Positions 38,488 to 43,593 of a DNA stretch of 43,593 bases are shown here, one piece after another. Source of the DNA: a virus; IMG/VR virus record IMGVR_UViG_3300023106_000016, positions 1-43,593 of that record. One strand, written 5' to 3'. A model generated the notes under the pieces. The model saw nothing but the letters and a program-made list of their open reading frames with translations, had not been told where the DNA came from and searched no databases. The stretch's first letter is position 1. Every line of letters begins with the position of its first letter. Both the position numbers and the translations under genes were made by a program.

Positions 38488-39399
38488 TTATAATTTACTA
38501 TATTGTTCAATTGCTTTAAAAATCTGATATGCCACCTGTGGAACTATTGCGTTTCCTGCCGCTTTAATGGACTCTGTTCGCCAATCTGAAAAGGTAATTC
38601 CGTCCAATCGGGAGGAAATCCCATCATTTCCAGAACAAATGGCGGGTTGAGTTGGAAATTCTGACCAATCTGTCTCTGGATGTTTTCGTGTAAATTTACT
38701 CCCCGGGAGTGATTCTTTCTGGTTTTGAACGCTTCCGAATGCTGTTTGAATCCGCTCCTGTAATCTCTGGCCGTTGGAGTCGGAAGTAACCCCTGAAATG
38801 CAAAGTGTGTTAGACTCATTGAATGAAATCCCACCTCCGACCAGGTTGCATCCTTCCGTAGATTCTTTATTCCCGATGAATCCATCGCTGCTGGCGTTGG
38901 TAATAAGCCGCGATATGAACCAGATTCGGTCCCGTCTGTGGGGAGCGTTGACACCTCCAGCTGGAAGTAAAAACGGTAACACTTCGTAGCCCTCAGTTTC
39001 CAGGTCAGACTGCACTTCGTCGAATACCACCCCTCCATTCCAATTAGTAAGCCCGCGAACGTTTTCGCCCACAACGTAGCGCGGTTGTATTTCCCGAACT
39101 GCTCTAAGCATCTCCGGCCAGAGATGTCTTGCGTCTTCTTTTCCAAGTCGTTTACCGGCTGAGCTATATGGTTGACATGGGAATCCACCTGTAAGAATGT
39201 CAATTCTGTTTGCATAATTTTTAAAATCTGTTTTAGTTATGTCTGTAAAACTTTCGGCGCTAGGCCAGTAGTGTTTCAATACTTTTTGCCCAAAAGGATT
39301 CCATTCGCAATGAAATTGGTTGTCCCATCCCATCCACTCAGCCGCTAAATCAAAGCCGCCTATTCCGGAGAATAATGATCCGTGTGTCATTATTCCCAA
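38488..39399 (-). CDS. DNA cytosine-C5 methyltransferase
   Basis: 303 residues. Motif I SLFSGIGGFDLA (8-19), motif IV GGFPCQPYS with catalytic C75, motif VI GENVRGL (E112), motif VIII RDRIWFIS, motif X AAGNAIVPQVAYQIF at the C-terminus. All catalytic blocks present. The variable target-recognition region lies between VIII and IX. Starts may be at M1 or M4 (MTHGSLF is the family norm). No restriction partner. Another open frame of 223 codons overlaps most of it (38544-39215). Confidence 0.92.
   Translation of the reverse strand: MGIMTHGSLFSGIGGFDLAAEWMGWDNQFHCEWNPFGQKVLKHYWPSAESFTDITKTDFKNYANRIDILTGGFPCQPYSSAGKRLGKEDARHLWPEMLRAVREIQPRYVVGENVRGLTNWNGGVVFDEVQSDLETEGYEVLPFLLPAGGVNAPHRRDRIWFISRLITNASSDGFIGNKESTEGCNLVGGGISFNESNTLCISGVTSDSNGQRLQERIQTAFGSVQNQKESLPGSKFTRKHPETDWSEFPTQPAICSGNDGISSRLDGITFSDWRTESIKAAGNAIVPQVAYQIFKAIEQYSKL
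38544..39215 (-). CDS. Overlapping reading frame inside the C5 methyltransferase gene, likely coding
   Basis: 223 codons in the +1 frame of the methyltransferase, starting at ATG 39215 over motif IV. It is not a random shadow: it has structured repeats of LLPTPxARD/AAMD (LLPTPAAMDSSG, LLPTPTARDYRSG), SLTWKLRATKCYRFYFQLEV, LLIGMEGWYSTKC and a closing MMGFPPDWTELPF. Proteins with exactly this pattern (LIGMEGWxSTKC...LTWK, LLPTPxARD, MGFPxxWTELPF) occur in Bacteroidota genomes, from memory, next to or over C5 methylases. Whether both frames are translated must be tested. It has no obvious own promoter. Confidence 0.5.
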   Translation of the reverse strand: MQTELTFLQVDSHVNHIAQPVNDLEKKTQDISGRRCLEQFGKYNRATLWAKTFAGLLIGMEGWYSTKCSLTWKLRATKCYRFYFQLEVSTLPTDGTESGSYRGLLPTPAAMDSSGIKNLRKDATWSEVGFHSMSLTHFAFQGLLPTPTARDYRSGFKQHSEAFKTRKNHSRGVNLHENIQRQIGQNFQLNPPFVLEMMGFPPDWTELPFQIGEQSPLKRQETQ

Positions 39400-39587
39400 T
39401 TTTGTTTAATCCATTTAATCACTTTCCTGATAAATATCCTTTCTTTATCAAGTACTATCCCTTCGTTTGATATGCAATGTATCACACCGTTACAGTCTTC
39501 TACAATGCTCCGGTTATCATCGAAGGGCTGTTTATATACGTAGCTTACGTGGCTACCGCATAAGATTAGGTCGTTATTTTTTGGCAT
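39390..39587 (-). CDS. Small hypothetical protein before the C5 methyltransferase
   Basis: 65 residues (MPKNNDLILCGSHVSYVYKQ...), beta-rich with ISNEGIVLDKERIFIRKVIKWIKQNWE at the C-terminus. Overlaps the methyltransferase start by 10 bases and the RHH-like gene by 14. No family recognised. Confidence 0.55.
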   Translation of the reverse strand: MPKNNDLILCGSHVSYVYKQPFDDNRSIVEDCNGVIHCISNEGIVLDKERIFIRKVIKWIKQNWE

Positions 39588-39726
39588 AGCAATATATTAA
39601 TTTTTCTACACTATCAACTAACATTGCGTTAACCGAATCGAATTTCAATCTTTTTGCAGCTTTCTTTAGTGCCGGCTTCGTTACCTCGTTATCTAAAGGC
39701 ATTTTTATTGTTAGTACTTTGCTCAT
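39574..39726 (-). CDS. Ribbon-helix-helix-like DNA-binding protein (50 aa)
   Basis: ATG at 39726, TAA at 39574-39576. A short strand (SKVLTIKMPLD) followed by two helices (TKPALKKAAKRLKFD, SVNAMLVDSVEKLIYCY) gives the Arc/CopG-like ribbon-helix-helix plan with basic residues in the first helix. Such proteins are dimeric repressors binding palindromes. A strong palindrome (39995-40019) overlaps the promoter 270 bases upstream of this gene in the same unit, so autoregulation is a reasonable guess. Confidence 0.55.
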   Translation of the reverse strand: MSKVLTIKMPLDNEVTKPALKKAAKRLKFDSVNAMLVDSVEKLIYCYAKK

Positions 39727-39730
39727 GATT

Positions 39731-39955
39731 TTAGTTTTTATTATTTTCAGTACTAATCCAGCACCCTATAAATTTAGCTGATTCAACAAGCTGTTTTTGG
39801 AACTCATTAGCATCTGATTCTTTAATGAATACTTTTGAGTATCTTATTGTGTTATCTGACCATCCTGATTTAACATACCAGGTTACGCTCCAACTTTCTA
39901 GCTCAGTTACTGTTTGAGCTTTTTCTTTTGGTATTAATAATTTAAATATATTCAT
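39731..39955 (-). CDS. Small hypothetical protein, first in its unit
   Basis: 74 residues: MNIFKLLIPKEKAQTVTELES, then SWSVTWYVKSGWSDNTIRYSKV, an alternating beta pattern, and an amphipathic helix (ESDANEFQKQLVESAKFI). It is the first gene behind the promoter/palindrome at 39995-40026. Not recognised. Confidence 0.55.
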   Translation of the reverse strand: MNIFKLLIPKEKAQTVTELESWSVTWYVKSGWSDNTIRYSKVFIKESDANEFQKQLVESAKFIGCWISTENNKN

Positions 39956-39994
39956 AATCTTTTTTTTACCGTAGCAACATCACTACATCGTAAA

Positions 39995-40019
39995 GGTATT
40001 ACCTTAATTTGGTAATACC
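39995..40019. promoter_or_regulatory. Palindromic operator GGTATTACC-N7-GGTAATACC
   Basis: Perfect 9-bp arms separated by 7 bases, beginning at the last base of the -7 box at 40019-40026 and covering the expected start site. Occupancy would block transcription. A candidate RHH repressor is encoded two genes downstream. Confidence 0.65.
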
Positions 40020-40026
40020 AAATATA
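40019..40026 (-). promoter_or_regulatory. -7 promoter box TATATTTG
   Basis: Minus-strand TATATTTG upstream of the ATG at 39955. A TTG lies 14 bases further upstream, off the preferred distance, so the operator-controlled promoter may be weaker or need an activator. Confidence 0.55.
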
Positions 40027-40045
40027 TTTTAAAGATTTAACAATT

Positions 40046-40234
40046 TTAATATTTAGGATAATCGACCGAATAAGGAATGTATTCCCAATCATCATATAAG
40101 TTATTCCTACTTAAATATTCATCAGCTAATTTATAAGCCTCTTCAGTACTATAGGCTCGAAATACTTTTATTCTGAATTTTTCTTCACCAGTAAATTCAA
40201 ATCTATAATTTTCTAATTCTTTTTCGTTTTCCAT
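40046..40234 (-). CDS. Small hypothetical protein
   Basis: 62 residues from the ATG at 40234 (MENEKELENYRFEFTGEEKF); an upstream in-frame ATG at 40273 would overlap the previous gene. It has a beta hairpin (YRFEFTGEEKFRIKVFRAYS) and a helix (STEEAYKLADEYLSRNN). The pattern resembles short phage proteins annotated as hypothetical; no function known. Confidence 0.55.
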   Translation of the reverse strand: MENEKELENYRFEFTGEEKFRIKVFRAYSTEEAYKLADEYLSRNNLYDDWEYIPYSVDYPKY

Positions 40235-40250
40235 AATAAATGTTGTTAAT

Positions 40251-40445
40251 TTAGTTTCTAAGTTGATCAACATAAGATTTTGCTGCTATGTGCCAGACTT
40301 TTACTTCATCTGAAGTTGTGGTATTGTGCCACCTAACATGAACTTCCATTTCGTTGTTATCTTTACCATGAATGATTATCCTGCAATGCTTTTTTCTACA
40401 AGGACTGTAAAAGAAAATGATTAACTCTTTTTGTTTTTTTGCCAT
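40251..40445 (-). CDS. Small basic hypothetical protein
   Basis: 64 residues, basic, with possible metal ligands (SPCRKKHCRIIIHGK, VRWHNTT, VWHIAAK). Not recognised. Follows the spanin-like gene by 3 bases. Confidence 0.5.
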   Translation of the reverse strand: MAKKQKELIIFFYSPCRKKHCRIIIHGKDNNEMEVHVRWHNTTTSDEVKVWHIAAKSYVDQLRN

Positions 40446-40448
40446 AAT

Positions 40449-41063
40449 TTATTTTTTTAAATTGCTTATTACTTCTATCCCCCTATCAATAGCCACCCCA
40501 ATACCAACCCCCTGAACCAATCCTTTCCAGTATTTTCGCTTAGCAGTCTTGCGAACCTTAACAATACTATCCTGTAACTTATCAATATACACACTATCAT
40601 TTCTCAACATCACATCCTGGTTAATTACAACCGTTTTAAGATCGCTTATTGAACTATCCTGTAATTGTATTCGTGTTACTAATAAACTATCTGTAACGTC
40701 ACGTAATCGCTTATAATTAGCTATATATGTATGGCAAGTATCAGGACTTACCGTAACACTCCAGTCATAATATTTCACTGCCGATTCAATTGCGTACGGT
40801 ATGCGTTTAATTATTGTGTCAATTATTACTTGTCTGTATGATATTGCTTGTTTTAATTTGGCGTTTTCGATCTTTAGGGAATCGTTGGAGGTGTAGGGTG
40901 TAGGGTTATTCCGGTCGCTACACGTTTTGAATAGTTGAGTAAGGGATATAACCAATACTACTATACTAAGCCATAAACTGAAATAGCTTAACCGGTTTGA
41001 TTTTGGCTTCTCTAATCGTTGCATTGCGCTCTCGTAAACGCTGTATGTGTCGGTTGTTTTCAT
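40449..41063 (-). CDS. N-terminally anchored coiled-coil protein (inner-spanin-like)
   Basis: 204 residues. Residues 26-44 form a membrane helix (YFSLWLSIVVLVISLTQLF), followed by a periplasmic-type coiled coil (SLKIENAKLKQAISYRQVIID ...) rich in hydroxyl residues, then LRDVTDSLLVTRIQLQDSSISDLKT and a basic tail. Topology matches i-spanins (Rz type) that act in lysis of Gram-negative hosts. It lies far from the lysis cassette, in the early region, which argues against a simple spanin. Alternative: an envelope-anchored early protein. Confidence 0.5.
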   Translation of the reverse strand: MKTTDTYSVYESAMQRLEKPKSNRLSYFSLWLSIVVLVISLTQLFKTCSDRNNPTPYTSNDSLKIENAKLKQAISYRQVIIDTIIKRIPYAIESAVKYYDWSVTVSPDTCHTYIANYKRLRDVTDSLLVTRIQLQDSSISDLKTVVINQDVMLRNDSVYIDKLQDSIVKVRKTAKRKYWKGLVQGVGIGVAIDRGIEVISNLKK

Positions 41064-41066
41064 GGA

Positions 41067-41180
41067 TTATAGTTTGTTTTTATTTTTTTTATAGTCTAAA
41101 TAAAATGCGTATAGTATTAATACTAGAACAGGCAAAAATGTGCAACCCACTGCTAGTAATGCTGCTTGCTTTTCGCTCAT
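41067..41180 (-). CDS. Tiny membrane protein (37 aa)
   Basis: ATG at 41180, TAA at 41067-41069, 3 bases before the next ATG. MSEKQAALLAVGCTFLPVLV continues as a single membrane helix (LVLILYAFYLDYK), then a basic tail KKNKNKL. The third membrane miniprotein coupled to a downstream gene in this genome. Confidence 0.55.
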   Translation of the reverse strand: MSEKQAALLAVGCTFLPVLVLILYAFYLDYKKNKNKL

Positions 41181-41182
41181 AA

Positions 41183-41653
41183 TTACTTAATTGTTAGTTC
41201 TTGTCCGGTGAGGGCGAAATATAGGTTTTGTAAACTATGAACATACTTTACGTCTACACCCATAATATAATAAGTTAAATTTTCCTTATTAACAAACCAA
41301 GGCGAATATTTATATGGGCTTTCGTTCATTGAAATTGATAAAGCTATATCCATTCCATCCACTGTTTCTTTTTCCGGTTCGCCATTTTCATTTATATAAA
41401 ACCCCATCTTTAAAATCCACTCTTCGGTTAATGGTATTGGTTCAATTTGATCATTGTCATTTAGATCATTTACCCTATAAGTTTTTCTAAACCTATGTTC
41501 AATTTGATAAATAGGGCATGTTTCTTTTGTATCAACGAATCTTACCATATTGCCAATTCTAAGTTGACATGCATCAATGGCATTAACACCTCCGCAACAA
41601 TCCGGGCTTAATTCCTGCCCCTGATTATTTATACAATTTTTACATTTTTTCAT
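41183..41653 (-). CDS. LRIGN/PIPLTE-family phage protein, minus-strand paralogue
   Basis: 156 residues. QLRIGNMVRF, EPIPLTEEWILKMGF and VKYVHSLQNLYFALTGQELT match the plus-strand gene 19721-20083. It has an extra N-terminal Cys-rich segment (MKKCKNCINNQGQELSPDCC), a possible zinc site absent from the paralogue. The leader ACTAATAATTAATTTTGA before its ATG is identical over 18 bases to that of the gene at 32980-33219. Function unknown. Confidence 0.7.
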   Translation of the reverse strand: MKKCKNCINNQGQELSPDCCGGVNAIDACQLRIGNMVRFVDTKETCPIYQIEHRFRKTYRVNDLNDNDQIEPIPLTEEWILKMGFYINENGEPEKETVDGMDIALSISMNESPYKYSPWFVNKENLTYYIMGVDVKYVHSLQNLYFALTGQELTIK

Positions 41654-41672
41654 CTCGTTTCAAAATTAATTA

Positions 41673-41912
41673 TTAGTTAAGTGCTGCGTATACATGTCTC
41701 CAAATGCACTCATGGCTTGGATTATCACTATCGCATAAATTAAGAACACCATTTAATAAATTCTTTAAACTATCTATTTCTTTAATAAGCATTTCGTTTT
41801 GACATTCCTCAACATATAGCTGTGATTCCAATTTATCAAAATCATCCGCTGTTTTTTCCAAATCAAAGTATTTACCTCCAATTTTCCCATATAGTTTCCC
41901 TTTGTATTGCAT
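41673..41912 (-). CDS. Small helical protein behind leader copy R2
   Basis: 79 residues: MQYKGKLYGKIGGKYFDLEK, then a coiled coil (ADDFDKLESQLYVEECQNEM), and a C-terminal segment CDSDNPSHECIWRHVYAALN with cysteines and histidine. It is the same length as, but not similar to, the protein behind R1. Starts 20 bases after element R2. Confidence 0.6.
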   Translation of the reverse strand: MQYKGKLYGKIGGKYFDLEKTADDFDKLESQLYVEECQNEMLIKEIDSLKNLLNGVLNLCDSDNPSHECIWRHVYAALN

Positions 41913-41932
41913 TTTATGTAAAATTTATTATT

Positions 41933-42047
41933 AGTGTATGTTTAGGCCACGTCTGCCAGTGGCGTTTATTAGTGATTAAATAACGGTTGCATTGACCGTC
42001 ATAGATTAGCCTGAAGTTACCTAATTTGGCTTTCCGGAAGGCGGTTA
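41933..42047 (-). repeat. Leader element R, copy 2
   Basis: 115 bp with 108 identities to 33241-33355 and no gaps. Identical GCCAC/GTGGC and ACGGT/ACCGT hairpins; an AGCC/GGCT hairpin is kept. It lies between the RNA-ligase stop (42060) and the ATG at 41912, the same setting as copy 1. Confidence 0.85.
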
Positions 42048-42059
42048 GGAAGGAGTGCA

Positions 42060-42983
42060 TTAGAATAGATCAGGTTTCTTATTTTTAACTTCCGCAAAAA
42101 TAAAATGCATTAATCTTTTAAAGTCAATGCTCGGGTTTTTGTGCTCCTTAACGAAATCCCAACAATCTTCTTTTACAACAGAATAATAAACAGTGTTCAA
42201 TAACCTTGGAATCATTTTACTATTCCACCCGGATTCGTTTTCTATTTTTGAATGTTCTTTTTCTACAAGCGCAGCAGTTACATATTTCATAGCAATCTCT
42301 TGTTCAACTAATTTATTTCCTGTAATTGTAGAGGCACCCATAACTTTTGAGTGTTGCTCTTTAAATTCAGATGTTACGATCTTAGCCCACGTTTGGCGGT
42401 TATATTTGTTTTTGAAGTCATAGTTTTTAATTACAATACCTTCACCAGCGCCTTTGCCGTCTTCAATAAGAAATACATTTTTACATAACTGATTAATAAA
42501 CTGTTCATAAGACCCATTATTAATTATACTTATTGGCGGTATGTAGTTGATTTGATGTTTTTCTAAAAATGGCTTATAGGCCAAGTAGTGAAGATGCTTT
42601 AATTCATCATCCCCATCATGTAGAATTTCATCTTTATGTTTATCCACGCAGACATCGAACACATAAAAGTTTCTCCAGGTATCTTGGCGATACGTTTTAA
42701 GGGAATGAGGCACAAGCCACTCCCCAAACAATCTGTGTTCCGGAAACTCCTTAAGATAGTTTATGATATTTTCCTGCCTTAAAACCCATTCATAAAATCC
42801 AGCATTATCTTTATCTAAAGATAAATGTTTTGTTCTGCTGCCAGCTTGTATTTTTCCTTCATGCATCCATACAGACGCATTTGTACCATCTATTTTAGGG
42901 AACACATAGCATTCACCTAATTCAATGTTTTGCACCTCAGTTGTGCCAAGTCTCTCTAAGTGTTGATATTTTTTAAAGCTCAT
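42060..42983 (-). CDS. RNA ligase (T4 Rnl2-like nucleotidyltransferase)
   Basis: 307 residues. Motif I FPKIDGTNAS (lysine nucleophile K30), then RLFGEWLVPH (motif III area), EGIVIKNYDF (motif IV) and WAKIV (motif V), in the correct order. Without the extra C-terminal domains of DNA ligases, and ending in a helical domain (KNKKPDLF), it fits the Rnl2-type RNA ligases of phages. These reseal tRNAs cleaved by host anticodon nucleases or edit nicked RNA. No polynucleotide kinase is visible in the window, so 5'-phosphate and 3'-OH ends are presumed. It is second in the unit from promoter P1, after the repeat gene. Confidence 0.85.
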   Translation of the reverse strand: MSFKKYQHLERLGTTEVQNIELGECYVFPKIDGTNASVWMHEGKIQAGSRTKHLSLDKDNAGFYEWVLRQENIINYLKEFPEHRLFGEWLVPHSLKTYRQDTWRNFYVFDVCVDKHKDEILHDGDDELKHLHYLAYKPFLEKHQINYIPPISIINNGSYEQFINQLCKNVFLIEDGKGAGEGIVIKNYDFKNKYNRQTWAKIVTSEFKEQHSKVMGASTITGNKLVEQEIAMKYVTAALVEKEHSKIENESGWNSKMIPRLLNTVYYSVVKEDCWDFVKEHKNPSIDFKRLMHFIFAEVKNKKPDLF

Positions 42984-43023
42984 ACTCTCACGGGTTCATT
43001 AAGCCGCCCAAGGCTGTTTTATA

Positions 43024-43593
43024 TTAGTTTACTTTTATGCCAGTTATCTCTTCGAATTTAATCGCATCGAAATTAGGTAAATTTAAAAACTCATTTTTAT
43101 TTTCATCCGTAAAGTTGTGCCATGCATTTTTCCAAGCATCTTTCATTGAAAGAGTTTTTAAAAAACCTTCTGTTGTTTCGTGTTTAGGATTGTTTTCTTT
43201 TTCTAAATCGGTCATTTGACTTGATGGCACCCAAATAGTTGTTTCAATAGAATACATTATATTAAAGGCGTTGCTATTTTCCCAATCTTTTACTAAAATA
43301 TTTGTCGGTTTATCAAATAATATCATAGTTGGGTTTGTGTCGGTACAAAAAGCACCGCTGTTCCTGTAGCCGCTGTTACTGTCGCCGCTGTTCCTGTCGC
43401 CGCTGTTCCAGTTGCCGCTGTTCCTGTAGCCGCTGTTACTGTCGCCGCTGTTACTGTCGCCGCTGTTACTGTCGCCGCTGTTCCTGTCGCCGCTGTTCCA
43501 GTTGCCGCTGTTCCTGTCGCCGCTGTTCCTGTAGCCGCTGTTCCTGTTGCCGCTGTTCCTGTCGCCGCTGTTCCTGTCTCCGCTGTTCAAGTT
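43024..43593 (-). CDS. NSGxx pentapeptide-repeat protein, C-terminal part (cut by window end)
   Basis: The frame enters from the window end with NL-NSGDR and contains 15 perfect five-residue units. It then leaves the array (NSGAFCTDTNP) for a 100-residue C-terminal domain: NPTMILFDKPTNILVKDW, TIWVPSSQMTDLEKENNPKHE, LSMKDAWKNAWHNF, NLPNFDAIKFEEITGI. Domains of this kind (DUF7666-like) follow NSG/NxG repeats in many phages, to my recollection. With 1-387 it forms one gene of at least 318 codons if joined. Function unknown; a virion, decoy or surface protein are options. Confidence 0.85.
   Translation of the reverse strand, partial: NLNSGDRNSGDRNSGNRNSGYRNSGDRNSGNWNSGDRNSGDSNSGDSNSGDSNSGYRNSGNWNSGDRNSGDSNSGYRNSGAFCTDTNPTMILFDKPTNILVKDWENSNAFNIMYSIETTIWVPSSQMTDLEKENNPKHETTEGFLKTLSMKDAWKNAWHNFTDENKNEFLNLPNFDAIKFEEITGIKVN
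43360..43593 (-). repeat. 15-bp minisatellite, right part (15 units plus a partial)
   Basis: Fifteen perfect 15-bp units from 43360 to 43584 and 9 bases of another. Same unit types as 1-135. The partial unit GTTCAAGTT is a variant not seen elsewhere in the array. Confidence 0.95.

Noticed and set aside
38774-38989. Plus-strand frame inside the C5 methyltransferase gene
   Set aside because: Third overlapping frame without conserved-looking motifs, unlike 38544-39215.
39956-39994. Terminator-like hairpin before the gene at 39955
   Set aside because: TTTAC/GTAAA and GTAG/CTAC can pair, but on the minus strand it is followed by A residues, not U, so it is not an intrinsic terminator.
42984-43023. 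Terminator between the repeat gene and the RNA ligase
   Set aside because: The AGCC/GGCT hairpin has its T run on the plus side, so it would not act on the leftward transcript.
1-43593. Integrase, excisionase or lysogeny cassette
   Set aside because: No tyrosine or serine recombinase motif and no CI-like repressor seen; the phage is probably lytic, though the small plus-strand unit leaves some doubt.

Overview
The window reads as a complete or nearly complete genome of a tailed, siphovirus-like phage of a Bacteroidota (Bacteroidetes) host. The host call rests on four things. Promoter boxes match the Bacteroidota -7 consensus TAnnTTTG (mostly TATATTTG), four of them with a TTG 19-20 bases upstream. 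Start codons follow A-rich leaders (AAATAAAA-like) instead of Shine-Dalgarno sites. Two tail-tip proteins carry flavobacterial-style 'AQ' signal peptides. Several families (DUF3127, the LRIGN/PIPLTE proteins, the HTPGPW protein) are typical of phages of this phylum. Both window ends cut the same gene, an NSGxx pentapeptide-repeat protein, in compatible frames, so the molecule was probably circular or circularly permuted and was opened in a 15-bp minisatellite.

Almost every gene points left (minus strand). Reading in the direction of transcription, from the window end to its start: 43.6-31.5 kb is an early region with the repeat protein, an Rnl2-like RNA ligase, many small proteins, a C5 cytosine methyltransferase, a DUF3127 OB-fold protein, a YqaJ-like recombination nuclease with its partner and an N4/N6 methyltransferase. 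31.5-26.6 kb is the replication module: SF2 helicase, a stand-alone CHC2 zinc finger, a PrimPol-SF3 helicase, an iteron-rich AT-rich gap that is probably the origin, and a VRR-NUC nuclease. 26.6-20.3 kb holds a lipoprotein, small and large terminase, portal and a MuF-like head protein. 20.3-19.7 kb is the only plus-strand unit, two small genes behind a divergent promoter with a palindromic operator. 19.7-15.2 kb holds head genes, a tRNA(CAU), scaffold and major capsid protein. 15.2-5.4 kb is the tail module, with a tail-assembly chaperone that appears to use a -1 frameshift, the tape measure and tail-tip proteins. 5.4-0.65 kb holds two signal-peptide-bearing tail-tip proteins, one an SGNH hydrolase, then the lysis genes, closed by an intrinsic terminator at 512-537.

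The most unusual feature is a set of short structured leaders. Four sites (upstream of the start codons at 387, 31794, 32865 and 36742) share one plan: a Bacteroidota-type promoter, a transcript of about 90-130 nt whose 5' part is complementary to the loop of a terminator hairpin (a clear one at three sites, a weak one at 387), and the start codon 5-16 nt after the U-run. Their sequences differ but the layout is shared. A fifth promoter-terminator unit (about 503-667) could be an independent small RNA. Two further early genes (starts 33219 and 41912) have a different 115-bp leader present in two copies with 7 mismatches. Together these suggest that early expression is tuned by RNA attenuators or small RNAs that I do not recognise.

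No gene-free stretch exceeds 300 bases. The longest are 388-656 (leaders and terminator) and 26966-27243 (putative origin). All family assignments come from motif reading without database searches.
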